DNA of 64,000 bases from Megalopta genalis (Eukaryota; Arthropoda; Insecta; Hymenoptera; Halictidae). Within the stretch, counting starts at the first letter, position 1. The number at the start of each line of letters is the position of its first letter. Below, one piece after another: positions 40,175 through 54,640 of this stretch. The translations under genes and the position numbers were made by a program. The notes beneath the pieces are model-generated. The model worked only from the letters and a program-made list of their open reading frames with translations, was not told where the DNA came from and ran no database searches. The stretch lies in the NCBI RefSeq assembly GCF_051020955.1, contig NW_027476194.1, positions 186,001 to 250,000 on the forward strand, in the 5' to 3' direction.

Positions 40175-40925
40175 CATGAATAAGCTTCAACAGCATGCAA
40201 AATTAGCGAGTTAGCTTCAAATCTATGCGAAACATATGATTTAGCTTGACATCAATGCGATTTAGAAGGCTTATATTCGAATCCATGCGAAACAAATGGT
40301 TTAGCTTCAAATACCTGTGATATACATGATTTATCTTCAACTGGATGCGAAAAAAACGAGATAGCTTTAAATCCATCCGAAACAGATGATTTAGATTAAA
40401 ATCAATGCGAAGTAGAAGGCTTATTTTGAAATCCATGCGAATCAAATGGTTTAGCTTCAAATAATTGTGATATACATGATTTAGCTTCAATTGCATGCGA
40501 AACAAACGAGTTAGCTTGAAATCCAAGCGAAACAAATGATTTAGCTTCAAATCAATGCGAAGTAGAAGGCTTATCTTCAAATCCATTGCGAAACAAGTGG
40601 TTCAGCTTCAAATACTTGTGATGTGCACGATTTAGCTTCAAATGCAAGCGAAACGAACGAGTTAGCTTCAAATCCACGCGAAACACATGATTTTGCTTCT
40701 TATCAATGCGAAGTAGAAGGCTGATCTTCGTATCCTTGCGAAACAAATGGTTTAGCTTCAAATACTTGTGATATACATGATTTAGCTTCAACAGCATGCA
40801 AAACTAACGAGTTAGCTTCAAATCCATGCGAAACACATGAGTTAGCTTCTTATCAATGCGAAGTAGAAGGCTGATCTTCGAATCCTTGCGAAACAAATGG
40901 TTTAGCTTCAAATACTTGTGATATA
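40175..40925 (+). repeat. 751-bp HOR, copy 2
   Basis: This is an immediate second copy with the same T insertion near 40,581. The change CAACTGGATGCG (near 40,339) is private to this copy and to the unit that follows near 41,090. Confidence 0.92.
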
Positions 40926-40929
40926 CATG

Positions 40930-43328
40930 AATAAGCTTCAACAGCATGCAAAATTAGCGAGTTAGCTTCAAATCTATGCGAAACATATGATTTAGCTTGA
41001 CATCAATGCGATTTAGAAGGCTTATATTCGAATCCATGCGAAACAAATGGTTTAGCTTCAAATACCTGTGATATACATGATTTATCTTCAACTGGATGCG
41101 AAAAAAACGAGATAGCTTTAAATCCATCCGAAACAGATGATTTAGATTAAAATCAATGCGAAGTAGAAGGCTTATTTTGAAATCCATGCGAATCAAATGG
41201 TTTAGCTTCAAATAATTGTGATATACATGATTTAGCTTCAATTGCATGCGAAACAAACTAGTTAGCTTGAAATCCAAGCGAAACACATGGTTTAGCTTCT
41301 TATCAATGCGAAGTAGAAGGCTGATCTTCGAATCCTTGCGAAACAAATGGTTTAGCTTCAAATACGTGTGATGTTCATGAATAAGCTTCAAATGCAAGCG
41401 AAACAAACTAGTTAGCTTCAAATTCAAGAGAAACACATGATTCAGTTTCAAATAAAAGCGAAGTAGATGGCATTGCATCAAATCCATGCGAATCAAATGG
41501 TTGAGCTTCAAATACTTGGGATATACATGATTCAGCTTCAACTGCATGCGTAACAAATGAGTTAGCTTCAAATCTATGCGAAACACATGATTTAGCTTCA
41601 AATTCATTCCAAACACATGGTTTAGCCTGATATTCGTGCGAAACAAATGGTTCAGCTTCAAATACTTGTGACATACATGATTTAGCTTCAACTGCATGTG
41701 AAACGAACGTGTTAGCTTCAAATTCAAGAGAAACACATGATTCAGTTTCAAATAAAAGCGAAGTAGATGGCATAGCATCAAATCCATGCGAATGAAATGG
41801 TTTAGCTTCAAATACTTGTGATATACATGATTTGGCTTCAACTGCATGCGATACAAACGATTAGCTTCAAATCCATGCGAAACATATGATTTAACTTCAA
41901 ATCAATGCGAAGTAGAAGGCTGATCTTCGAATCCACGCGAAACAAATGGATTGGCTTCAAATACTTGTGATATACATGATTTATCTTCAACTGCATGCGA
42001 AACAAACGAGATAGCTTTAAATCCATCCGAAACAGATGATTTAGATTAAAATCAATGCGAAGTAGTAGGCTTAATTTGAAATCCATGCTAATCAAATGGT
42101 TTAGCTTCAAATAATTGTGATATACATGATTTAGCTTCAATTGCATGCGAAACAAACCAGTTAGCTTCAAATCCATTCGAAACACATGATTTAGCTTCAA
42201 ATCAATGCGAAGTAGAAGGCTTATCTTCAAATCCATGCGAAACAAGTGGTTCAGCTTCAAATACTTGTGATGTGCATTATTTAGCTTCAAATGCAAGCGA
42301 AACGAACGAGTTAGCTTCAAATCCATGTGAAACACATGATTTTGCTTCTTATGAATGCGAAGTAGAAGGCTGATCTTCGTAACCTTGCGAAACAAATGGA
42401 TTAGCTTCAAATACTTGTGATATACATGATTTAGCTTCAACAGCATGCAAAACTAACGAGTTAGCTTCAAATCCATGCGAAACACATGAGTTAGCTTCTT
42501 ATCAATGCGAAGTAGAAGGCTGATCTTCGAATCCTTGCGAAACAAATGGTTTAGCTTCAAATACTTGTGATATACATGAATAAGCTTCAACAGCATGCAA
42601 AATTAGCGAGTTAGCTTCTAATCTATGCGAAACATATGATTTAGCTTGACATCAATGCGATTTAGAAGGCTTATATTCGAATCCATGCGAAACAAATGGT
42701 TTAGCTTCAAATACCTGTGATATACATGATTTATCTTCAACTGCATGCGAAAAAAACGAGATAGCTTTAAATCCATCCGAAACAGATGATTTAGATTAAA
42801 ATCAATGCGAAGTAGAAGGCTTATTTTGAAATCCATGCGAATCAAATGGTTTAGCTTCAAATAATTGTGATATACATGATTTAGCTTCAATTGCATGCGA
42901 AACAAATGAGTTAGCTTGAAATCCAAGCGAAACACATGATTTAGCTTCAAATCAATGCGAAGTAGAAGGCTTATCTTCAAATCCATGCGAGACAAGTGGT
43001 TCAGCTTCAAATACTTGTGATGTGCATAATTTAGCTTCAAATGCAAGCGAAACGAACGAGTTAGCTTCAAATCCATGCGAAACACATGATTTTGCTTCTT
43101 ATCAATGCGAAGTAGAAGGCTGATCTTCGAATCCTTGCGAAACAAATGGTTTAGCTTCAAATACTTGTGATATACATGATTTAGTTTCAACAGCATGCAA
43201 AACTAACGAGTTAGCTTCAAATCCATGCGAAACACATGATTTAGCTTGAAATCAATGCGAAGTAGAAGGCTGATCTTCGAATCCTTGCGAAACAAATGGT
43301 TGAGCTTCAAATACTTGGGATATACATG
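40930..43328 (+). repeat. 2,399-bp HOR, copy 1
   Basis: This is sixteen pentamers minus one base. Private variants CATGCTAATCAAATGG (near 42,086 and 44,485), AACAAACCAGTTAGC (near 42,152 and 44,551) and GATGTGCATTATTTAGC (near 42,269 and 44,668) recur at that offset. It includes a two-pentamer-plus 449-type HOR section from about 41,400. Confidence 0.88.
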
Positions 43329-45577
43329 AATAAGCTTCAACAGCATGCAAAATTAGCGAGTTAGCTTCAAATCTATGCGAAACATATGATTTAGCTTGAC
43401 ATCAATGCGATTTAGAAGGCTTATATTCGAATCCATGCGAAACAAATGGTTTAGCTTCAAATACCTGTGATATACATGATTTATCTTCAACTGCATGCGA
43501 AAAAAACGAGATAGCTTTAAATCCATCCGAAACAGATGATTTAGATTAAAATCAATGCGAAGTAGAAGGCTTATTTTGAAATCCATGCGAATCAAATGGT
43601 TTAGCTTCAAATAATTGTGATATACATGATTTAGCTTCAATTGCATGCGAAACAAACGAGTTAGCTTCAAATCCATTCGAAACACATGATTTAGCTTCAA
43701 ATCAATGCGAAGTAGAAGGCTTATCTTCAAATCCATGCGAAACAACTGGTTCAGCTTCAAATACTTGTGATGTGCATGATTTAGCTTCAAATGCAAGCGA
43801 AACGAACGAGTTAGCTTCAAATCCATGCGAAACACATGATTCAGTTTCAAATAAAAGCGAAGTAGATGGCATTGCATCAAATCCATGCGAATCAAATGGT
43901 TGAGCTTCAAATACTTGGGATATACATGATTCAGCTTCAACTGCATGCGTAACAAATGAGTTAGCTTCAAATCTATGCGAAACACATGATTTAGCTTCAA
44001 ATTCATTCCAAACACATGGTTTAGCCTGATATTCGTGCGAAACAAATGGTTCAGCTTCAAATACTTGTGACATACATGATTTAGCTTCAACTGCATGTGA
44101 AACGAACGTGTTAGCTTCAAATTCAAGAGAAACACATGATTCAGTTTCAAATAAAAGCGAAGTAGATGGCATAGCATCAAATCCATGCGAATCAAATGGT
44201 TTAGCTTCAAATACTTGTGATATACATGATTTGGCTTCAACTGCATGCGATACAAACGATTAGCTTCAAATCCATGCGAAACATATGATTTAACTTCAAA
44301 TCAATGCGAAGTAGAAGGCTGATCTTCGAATCCACGCGAAACAAATGGATTAGCTTCAAATACTTGTGATATACATGATTTATCTTCAACTGCATGCGAA
44401 ACAAACGAGATAGCTTTAAATCCATCCGAAACAGATGATTTAGATTAAAATCTATGCGAAGTAGTAGGCTTAATTTGAAATCCATGCTAATCAAATGGTT
44501 TAGCTTCAAATAATTGTGATATACATGATTTAGCTTCAATTGCATGCGAAACAAACCAGTTAGCTTCAAATCCATTCGAAACACATGATTTAGCTTCAAA
44601 TCAATGCGAAGTAGAAGGCTTATCTTCAAATCCATGCGAAACAAGTGGTTCAGCTTCAAATACTTGTGATGTGCATTATTTAGCTTCAAATGCAAGCGAA
44701 ACGAACGAGTTAGCTTCAAATCCATGTGAAACACATGATTTTGCTTCTTATGAATGCGAAGTAGAAGGCTGATCTTCGTAACCTTGCGAAACAAATGGTT
44801 TAGCTTCAAATACTTGTGATATACATGATTTAGCTTCAACAGCATGCAAAACTAACGAGTTAGCTTCAAATCCATGCGAAACACATGATTTTGCTTCTTA
44901 TGAATGCGAAGTAGAAGGCTGATCTTCGTAACCTTGCGAAACAAATGGTTTAGCTTCAAATACCTGTGATATACATGATTTATCTTCAACTGCATGCGAA
45001 AAAAACGAGATAGCTTTAAATCCATCCGAAACAGATGATTTAGATTAAAATCAATGCGAAGTAGAAGGCTTATTTTGAAATCCATGCGAATCAAATGGTT
45101 TAGCTTCAAATAATTGTGATATACATGATTTAGCTTCAATAGCATGCGAAACAAATGAGTTAGCTTGAAATCCAAGCGAAACACATGATTTAGCTTCAAA
45201 TCAATGCGAAGTAGAAGGCTTATCTTCAAATCCATGCGAGACAAGTGGTTCAGCTTCAAATACTTGTGATGTGCATGATTTAGCTTCAAATGCAAGCGAA
45301 ACGAACGAGTTAGCTTCAAATCCATGCGAAACACATGATTTTGCTTCTTATCAATGCGAAGTAGAAGGCTGATCTTCGAATCCTTGCGAAACAAATGGTT
45401 TAGCTTCAAATACTTGTGATATACATGATTTAGTTTCAACAGCATGCAAAACTAACGAGTTAGCTTCAAATCCATGCGAAACACATGATTTAGCTTCAAA
45501 TCAATGCGAAGTAGAAGGCTGATCTTCGAATCCTTGCGAAACAAATGGTTGAGCTTCAAATACTTGGGATATACATG
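43329..45577 (+). repeat. 2,399-bp HOR, copy 2 (one pentamer shorter)
   Basis: This copy matches copy 1 at 2,399 bp to about 44,850 and then at 2,249 bp (for example the CATGCGAGACAAGTGG marker near 42,984 and 45,233). It has therefore lost one whole pentamer. A further related unit starts near 45,600. Confidence 0.86.
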
Positions 45578-48500
45578 AATAAGCTTCAACAGCATGCAAA
45601 ATTAGCGAGTTAGCTTCAAATCTATGCGAAACATATGATTTAGCTTGACATCAATGCGATTTAGAAGGCTTATATTCGAATCCATGCGAAACAAATGGTT
45701 TAGCTTCAAATACCTGTGATATACATGATTTATCTTCAACTGCATGCGAAAAAAACGAGATAGCTTTAAATCCATCCGAAACAGATGATTTAGATTAAAA
45801 TCAATGCGAAGTAGAAGGCTTATTTTGAAATCCATGCGAATCAAATGGTTTAGCTTCAAATAATTGTGATATACATGATTTAGCTTCAATTGCATGCGAA
45901 ACAAACGAGTTAGCTTCAAATCCATTCGAAACACATGATTTAGCTTCAAATCAATGCGAAGTAGAAGGCTTATCTTCAAATCCATGCGAAACAACTGGTT
46001 CAGCTTCAAATACTTGTGATGTGCATGATTTAGCTTCAAATGCAAGCGAAACGAACGAGTTAGCTTCAAATCCATGCGAAACACATGATTTTGCTTCTTA
46101 TCAATGCGAAGTAGAAGGCTGATCTTCGAATCCTTGCGAAACAAATGGTTTAGCTTCAAATACTTGTGATGTACATGAATAAGCTTCAACAGCATGCAAA
46201 ACTAGCGAGTTAGCTTCAAATCCATGCGAAACACATGATTTAGCTTGAAATCAATGCGATTTAGAAGGCTTATCTACGAATCCATGCGAAACAACTGGTT
46301 TAGCTTCAAATACCTGTGATATACATGATTTATCTTCAACTGCATGCGAAACAAACGAGATAGCTTTAAATCCATGCGAAACAGATGATTTAGATTAAAA
46401 TCAATGCGAAGTAGAAGGCTTATTTTGAAATCCATGCGAATCAAATGGTTTAGCTTCAAATAATTGTGATATACATGATTTAGTTTCAACTGCATTACGA
46501 AACAAACTAGTTAGCTTCAAATTCAAGAGAAACACATGATTCAGTTTCAAATAAAAGCGAAGTAGATGGCATTGCATCAAATCCATGCGAATCAAATGGT
46601 TTAGCTTCAAATACTTGTGATATACATGATTTAGTTTCAACAGCATGCAAAACTAACGAGTTAGCTTCAAATCCATGCGAAACACATGATTTAGCTTGAA
46701 ATCAATGCGAAGTAGAAGGCTGATCTTCGAATCCTTGCGAAACAAATGGTTTAGCTTCAAATACTTGTGATATACATGAATAAGCTTCAACAGCATGCAA
46801 AATTAGCGAGTTAGCTTCAAATCTATGCGAAACATATGATTTAGCTTGACATCAATGCGATTTAGAAGGCTTATATTCGAATCCATGCGAAACAAATGGT
46901 TTAGCTTCAAATACCTGTGATATACATGATTTATCTTCAACTGCATGCGAAAAAAACAAGATAGCTTTAAATCCATCCGAAACAGATGATTTAGATTAAA
47001 ATCAATGCGAAGTAGAAGGCTTATTTTGAAATCCATGCGAATCAAATGGTTTAGCTTCAAATAATTGTGATATACATGATTTAGCTTCAATTGCATGCGA
47101 AACAAACGAGTTAGCTTCAAATCCATTCGAAACACATGATTTAGTTTCAAAAAAATAGGAAGTAGAAGGCTTATCTTCAAATCCATGCGAAACAAGTGGT
47201 TCAGATTCAAATACTTGTGATGTGCATGATTTAGCTTCAAATGCAAGCGAAACGAACGAGTTAGCTTCAAATCCATGCGAAACACATGATTTTGCTTCTT
47301 ATCAATGCGAAGTAGAAGGCTGATCTTCGAATCCTTGCGAAACAAATGGTTTAGCTTCAAATACTTGTGATGTACATGAATAAGCTTCAACAGCATGCAA
47401 AACTAGCGAGTTAGCTTCAAATCCATGCGAAACACATGATTTAGCTTGAAATCAATGCGATTTAGAAGGCTCATCTTCGAATCCATGCGAAACAACTGGT
47501 TTAGCTTCAAATACGTGTGATATACATGATTTAACTTCAACTGCATGCGAAACAAACGAGATAGCTTTAAATCCATGCGAAACAGATGATTTAGATTAAA
47601 ATCCATGCGAAGTAGAAGGCTTATTTTGAAATCCATGCGAATCAAATGGTTTAGCTTCAAATAATTGTGATATACATGATTTAGCTTCAACTGCATTACG
47701 AAACAAACTAGTTAGCTTCAAATTCAAGAGAAACACATGATTCAGTTTCAAATAAAAGCGAAGTAGATGGCATTGCATCAAATCCATGCGAATCAAATGG
47801 TTTAGCTGCAAATACTTGTGATATACATGATTTAGCTTCAACTCCATGCGATACAAACGATTAGCTTCAAATGCATGTGAAACACATGATTTAGATTAAA
47901 ATCAATGCGAAGTAGAAGGCTTATCTTCAAATCCATGCGAATCAAATGGTTGAGCTTCAAATACTTGGGATATACATGATTCAGCTTCAACTGCATGCGT
48001 AACAAATGAGTTAGCTTCAAATCTATGCGAAACACATGATTTAGCTTCAAATTCATTCCAAACACATGGTTTAGCCTGATATTCGTGCGAAACAAATGGT
48101 TCAGCTTCAAATACTTGTGACATACATGATTTAGCTTCAACTGCATGTGAAACGAACGTGTTAGCTTCAAATTCAAGAGAAACACATGATTCAGTTTCAA
48201 ATAAAAGCGAAGTAGATGGCATAGCATCAAATCCATGCGAATCAAATGGTTTAGCTTCAAATACTTGTGATATACATGATTTAGCTTCAACTGCATGCGA
48301 TACAAACGATTAGCTTCAAATCCATGCGAAACATATGATTTAACTTCAAATCAATGCGAAGTAGAAGGCTGATCTTCGAATCCACGCGAAACAAATGGAT
48401 TAGCTTCAAATACTTGTGATATACATGATTTATCTTCAACTGCATGCGAAACAAACGAGATAGCTTTAAATCCATCCGAAACAGATGATTTAGATTAAAA

Positions 48501-48901
48501 TCAATGCGAAGTAGAAGGCTTATTTTGAAATCCATGCGAATCAAATGGTTTAGCTTCAAATAATTGTGATATACATGATTTAGCTTCAATTGCATGCGAA
48601 ACAAACCAGTTAGCTTCAAATCCATTCGAAACACATGATTTAGCTTCAAATCAATGCGAAGTAGAAGGCTTATCTTCAAATCCATGCGAAAGAAGTGGTT
48701 CAGCTTCAAATACTTGTGATGTGCATGATTTAGCTTCAAATGCAAGCGAAACGAACGAGTTAGCTTCAAATCCATGCGAAACACATGATTTTGCTTCTTA
48801 TCAATGCGAAGTAGAAGGCTGATCTTCGAATCCTTGCGAAACAAATGGTTGAGCTTCAAATACTTGGGATATACATGAATAAGCTTCAACAGCATGCAAA
48901 A

Positions 48902-49650
48902 TTAGCGAGTTAGCTTCAAATCTATGCGAAACATATGATTTAGCTTGACATCAATGCGATTTAGAAGGCTTATATTCGAATCCATGCGAAACAAATGGTT
49001 TAGCTTCAAATACCTGTGATATACATGATTTATCTTCAACTGCATGCGAAAAAAACGAGATAGCTTTAAATCCATCCGAAACAGATGATTTAGATTAAAA
49101 TCAATGCGAAGTAGAAGGCTTATTTTGAAATCCATGCGAATCAAATGGTTTAGCTTCAAATAATTGTGATATACATGATTTAGCTTCAATTGCATGCGAA
49201 ACAACCGAGTTAGCTTGAAATCCAAGCGAAACACATGATTTAGCTTCAAATTCATTCCAAACACATGGTTTAGCCTGATATTCGTGCGAAACAAATGGTT
49301 CAGCTTCAAATACTTGTGACATACATGATTTAGCTTCAACTGCATGTGAAACGAACGTGTTAGCTTCAAATTCAAGAGAAACACATGATTCAGTTTCAAA
49401 TAAAAGCGAAGTAGATGGCATAGCATCAAATCCATGCGAATCAAATGGTTTAGCTTCAAATACTTGTGATATACATGATTTAGCTTCAACTGCGTGCGAT
49501 ACAAACGATTAGCTTCAAATCCATGCGAAACATATGATTTAACTTCAAATCAATGCGAAGTAGAAGGCTGATCTTCGAATCCTTGCGAAACAAATGGTTT
49601 AGCTTCAAATACTTGTGATGTACATGAATAAGCTTCAACAGCATGCAAAA
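48902..49650 (+). repeat. 749-bp HOR of the homogenised block, copy 1
   Basis: Five pentamers minus one base, with the 29-bp monomer near 49,505. It combines the GACATCAATGCGATTTAG pentamers with a 449-HOR segment (TTCATTCCAAACACATGG near 49,253). It is unrelated in detail to the 749-bp arrays at 12 and 18 kb, although the length is the same. Confidence 0.88.
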
Positions 49651-50253
49651 TTAGCGAGTTAGCTTCAAATCTATGCGAAACATATGATTTAGCTTGACAT
49701 CAATGCGATTTAGAAGGCTTATATTCGAATCCATGCGAAACAAATGGTTTAGCTTCAAATACCTGTGATATACATGATTTATCTTCAACTGCATGCGAAA
49801 AAAACGAGATAGCTTTAAATCCATCCGAAACAGATGATTTAGATTAAAATCAATGCGAAGTAGAAGGCTTATTTTGAAATCCATGCGAATCAAATGGTTT
49901 AGCTTCAAATAATTGTGATATACATGATTTAGCTTCAATTGCATGCGAAACAAACGAGTTAGCTTGAAATCCAAGCGAAACACATGATTTAGCTTCAAAT
50001 TCATTCCAAACACATGGTTTAGCCTGATATTCGTGCGAAACAAATGGTTCAGCTTCAAATACTTGTGACATACATGATTTAGCTTCAACTGCATGTGAAA
50101 CGAACGTGTTAGCTTCAAATTCAAGAGAAACACATGATTCAGTTTCAAATAAAAGCGAAGTAGATGGCATAGCATCAAATCCATGCGAATCAAATGGTTT
50201 AGCTTCAAATACTTGTGATATACATGATTTAGCTTCAACTGCATGCGATACAA
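49651..50253 (+). repeat. 749-bp HOR of the homogenised block, copy 2
   Basis: This is the second copy, closely matching 48,902-49,504. One difference is AACAAACGAG near 49,950 for AACAACCGAG near 49,201. It leads directly into another 449-bp HOR copy at about 50,254-50,702. Confidence 0.88.
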
Positions 50254-53200
50254 ACGATTAGCTTCAAATCCATGCGAAACACATGATTTAGATTAAAATC
50301 AATGCGAAGTAGAAGGCTTATCTTCAAATCCATGCGAATCAAATGGTTGAGCTTCAAATACTTGGGATATACATGATTCAGCATCAACTGCATGCGTAAC
50401 AAATGAGTTAGCTTCAAATCTATGCGAAACACATGATTTAGCTTCAAATTCATTCCAAACACATGGTTTAGCCTGATATTCGTGCGAAACAAATTGTTCA
50501 GCTTCAAATACTTGTGACATACATGATTTAGCTTCAACTGCATGTGAAACGAACGTGTTAGCTTCAAATTCAAGAGAAACACATGATTCAGTTTCAAATA
50601 AAAGCGAAGTAGATGGCATAGCATCAAATCTATGCGAATCAAATGATTTAGCTTCAAATACTTGTGATATACATGATTTAGCTTCAACTGCATGCGATAC
50701 AAACGATTAGCTTCAAATCCATGCGAAACATATGATTTAACTTCAAATCAATGCGAAGTAGAAGGCTGATCTTCGAATCCACGCGAAACAAATGGATTAG
50801 CTTCAAATACTTGTGATATACATGATTTATCTTCAACTGCATGCGAAACAAACGAGATAGCTTTAAATCCATCCGAAACAGATGATTTAGATTAAAATCT
50901 ATGCGAAGTAGAAGGCTTATTTTGAAATCCATGCGAATCAAATGGTTTAGCTTCAAATAATTGTGATATACATGATTTAGCTTCAATTGCATGCGAAACA
51001 AACGAGTTAGCTTCAAATCCATTCGAAACACATGACTTAGCTTCAAATCAATGCGAAGTAGAAGGCTTATCTTCAAATCCATGCGAAACAAGTGGTTCAG
51101 CTTCAAATACCTGTGATATACATGATTTATCTTCAACTGCATGCGAAAAAAACGAGATAGCTTTAAATCCATCCGAAACAGATGATTTAGATTAAAATCA
51201 ATGCGAAGTAGAAGGCTTATTTTGAAATCCATGCGAATCAAATGGTTTAGCTTCAAATAATTGTGATATACATGATTTAGCTTCAACAGCATGCAAAATT
51301 AGCGAGTTAGCTTCAAATCTATGCGAAACATATGATTTAGCTTGACATCAATGCGATTTAGAAGGCTTATATTCGAATCCATGCGAAACAAATGGTTTAG
51401 CTTCAAATACCTGTGATATACATAATTTTTCTTCAACTGCATGCGAAACAAACGAGATAGCTTTAAATCCATGCGAAACAGATGATTTAGATTAAAATCA
51501 ATGCGAAGTAGAAGGCTTATTTTGAAATCCATGCGAATCAAATGGTTTAGCTTCAAATAATTGTGATATACATGATTTAGCTTCAATTGCATGCGAAACA
51601 AACGAGTTAGCTTGAAATCCAAGCGAGACACATGATTTAGCTTCAAATCAATGCGAAGTAGAAGGCTTATCTTCAAATACATGCGAAACAAGTGGTTCAG
51701 CTTCAAATACTTGTGATGTGCATGATTTAGCTTCAAATGCAAGCGAAACGAACGAGTTAGCTTCAAATCCATGCGAAACACATGATTTTGCTTCTTATCA
51801 ATGCGAAGTAGAAGGCTGATCTTCGTATCCTTGCGAAACAAATGGCTTAGCTTCAAATACTTGTGATATACATGATTTAGCTTCAACAGCATGCAAAACT
51901 AACGAGTTAGCTTCAAATCCATGCGAAACACATGAGTTAGCTTCTTATCAATGCGAAGTAGAAGGCAGATCTTCGAATCCTTGCGAAACAAATGGTTTAG
52001 CTTCAAATACTTGTGATATACATGAATAAGCTTCAACAGCATGCAAAATTAGCGAGTTAGCTTCAAATCTATGCGAAACATATGATTTAGCTTGACATCA
52101 ATGCGATTTAGAAGGCTTATATTCGAATCCATGCGAAACAAATGGTTTAGCTTCAAATACCTGTGATATACATGATTTTTCTTCAACTGCATGCGAAACA
52201 AACGAGATAGCTTTAAATCCATGCGAAACAGATGATTTAGATTAAAATCAATGCGAAGTAGAAGGCTTATTTTGAAATCCATGCGAATCAAATGGTTTAG
52301 CTTCAAATAATTGTGATATACATGATTTAGCTTCAACTGCATTACGAAACAAACTAGTTAGTTTCAAATCCACGCGAAACACATGATTTAGCTTCAAATC
52401 AATGCGAAGTAGAAGGCTTATCTTCAAATCCATGCGAAACAAGTGGTTCATCTTCAAATACTTGTGATGTGCATGATTTAGCTTCAAATGCAAGCGAAAC
52501 AAACGAGATAGATTTAAATCCATGCGAAACAGATGATTTAGATTAAAATCAATGCGAAGTAGAAGGCTTATTTTGAAATCCATGCGAATCAAATGGTTTA
52601 GCTTCAAATAATTGTGATGTGCATGATTTAGTTTCAAAAGCAAGGGAAACGAACGAGTTAGCTTCAAATCCATGCGAAACACATGATTTAGCTTCAAATC
52701 AATGCGAAGTAGAAGGCTTACCTTCAAATCCATGCGAATCAAATGGTTTAGCTTTAAATCAATACAAGGTAGATGGCTGATCTTCGAATCCATGCGAAAC
52801 AAATGGTTTAGCTTCAAATACTAGTTTGATACATTATTTAGCTTCAATTGCATGCGAAACAAACGAGTTAGCTTGAAATCCAAGCGAAACACATGATTTC
52901 GCTTCAAATCAATGCGAAGTAGAAGGCTTATTTTGAAATCCATGCGAACCAAATGGTTTAGCTTCAAATAATTGTGATATACATGATTTAGCTTCAACTG
53001 CATTGCGAAACAAACTAGTTAGTTTCATATCCATGCGAAACACATGATTTAGCTTCTTATCAATGCGAAGTAGATGGCTGACCTTCGAATCCTTGCGAAA
53101 CAAATGGTTTATCTTCAAATACCTGTGATATACATGAATAAGCTTCAACAGCATGCAAAACTAGCGAGTTAGATTCAAATCCATGCGAAACACATGATTT

Positions 53201-54489
53201 AGCTTGAAATCAATGCGATTTAGAAGGCTTATCTTCGAATTCATGCGAAACAAATGGTTTAGCTTCAAATACCTGTGGTATACATGATTTATCTTCAACT
53301 GCATGCTAAACAAACGAATTAGCTTGAAATCCAAGCGAAACACATGATTTAGCTTCAAATCAATGCGATGTAGAAGGCTTATTTTGAAATCCATGCGAGT
53401 CAAATGGTTTAGCTTCAAATAATTGTGATATAAAGGATTTAGCTTCAACTGCATGCGAAACAAACGAGATAGCTTTAAATCCATCCGAAACAGATGATTT
53501 AGATTAAAATCAATGCGAAGTAGAAGGCTTAGCTTCAAATCCATGCGAAACAAATGGTTAGGCTCAAATACTTGTGATGTGCATGATTTAGCTTCAAATG
53601 CATGCGAAACAAACGAGTTAAATTGAAATCCATGCGAAACACATGATTTAGCTTTAAATCCTTGCGAATCAAATGGTTCAGCTTCAAATACTTGTAATAT
53701 ACATGATTTAGCTTCAACTGCATGCGAAACAGACGTGTTAGCTTCAAATTCAAGCGAAACAGATGATTCAGCTTCGAATCAGTGCGAAGTAGAAGGCTTA
53801 GATTCAAATCCATGAGAAACAAATGGTTTAGCTTCAAATACTTGTTTTATACATGATTTAGCTTCAACTGCAAGCGAAACCATCGAGTTAGCTTCAAATC
53901 CAAGCAAAAGATATGATTTAGCTTCGAATCAATGCGAAGTGGAAGGCTTAGCATCAAATCCATGCGAAATAAACAAGTTACCTTCAAATACTTGTGATAT
54001 AAATGAAATAGCTTGAAATGCATGCGAAACAAACGAGTTTGCTTCAATTCCAAGCGAAAAACATGATTTAGTATCAAGTCAACGCGAAGTTGAAGGCTTA
54101 GCTTCTAATCCATGCGAAACAAATGGTTTAGCTTCAAATACTTGTGATATACACGATTTACATTCAACAGCAAGCGAAACAAACGAGTTAGCTTCTAATC
54201 CATGCGAAACACGTGATTTATCTTCAAATCAATGCGAAGTAGAAGGCTGATCTTCGAATCCATGCGAAACAAATGGTTTAGTTTCAAATATTTGTGATAT
54301 GCGCGATTTTGCTTCAACAGCATGCGAAACAGACGTGTTAACTTCAAATCCAAGCGAAAGATATGATTTAGCTTCAAATCAATGCGAAGTACAAGGCTGA
54401 TCTCCGAATCCACTCTAAACAGATTGTTTAGCTTCAAATACTTGTGATATACATGATTTAGCGTCAATAGCATGCGAAACAAACGTGTT

Positions 54490-54640
54490 AGCTTCAAATC
54501 CATGCGACACAAATGATTTAGCTTCAAACACTTGCCATATAAGTGATATAGCTTCAAATGCAGGCGAATCAAACGACTTAGCTACAAATCCATGCGAAAC
54601 ACATGATTTAGCTTTAAAACAATCCGAAGTAGAAGGATTA
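54490..54640 (+). repeat. Long-range cassette P, member 2 (short)
   Basis: This shares CATGCGACACAAATG, ACACTTGCCATATAAGTG (CCATAT at 54,535) and GGCGAATCAAACGACTTAGC with 7,960-8,105, at offset 46,534 bp. Upstream sequence differs, so only part of the cassette is present. Confidence 0.83.

Larger units (their letters stand above)
29735..53545 (+). repeat. Homogenised pentamer block, 23.8 kb
   Basis: A small set of pentamer variants recurs in shifting combinations. Markers include GACATCAATGCGATTTAG, GGCTTATATTCGAATCC, GAACGAGTTAGCTTCAAATC, GGCTGATCTTCGAATCC and AACAGCATGCAAAATTAGCG. Sub-blocks repeat at 600, 751, 1,200, 1,351, 2,249 and 2,399 bp. All of these are within 1 bp of a multiple of 150. 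The pentamer register is far better kept than in the flanking heterogeneous domains. Several copies of the 449-bp HOR are embedded. Confidence 0.92.
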
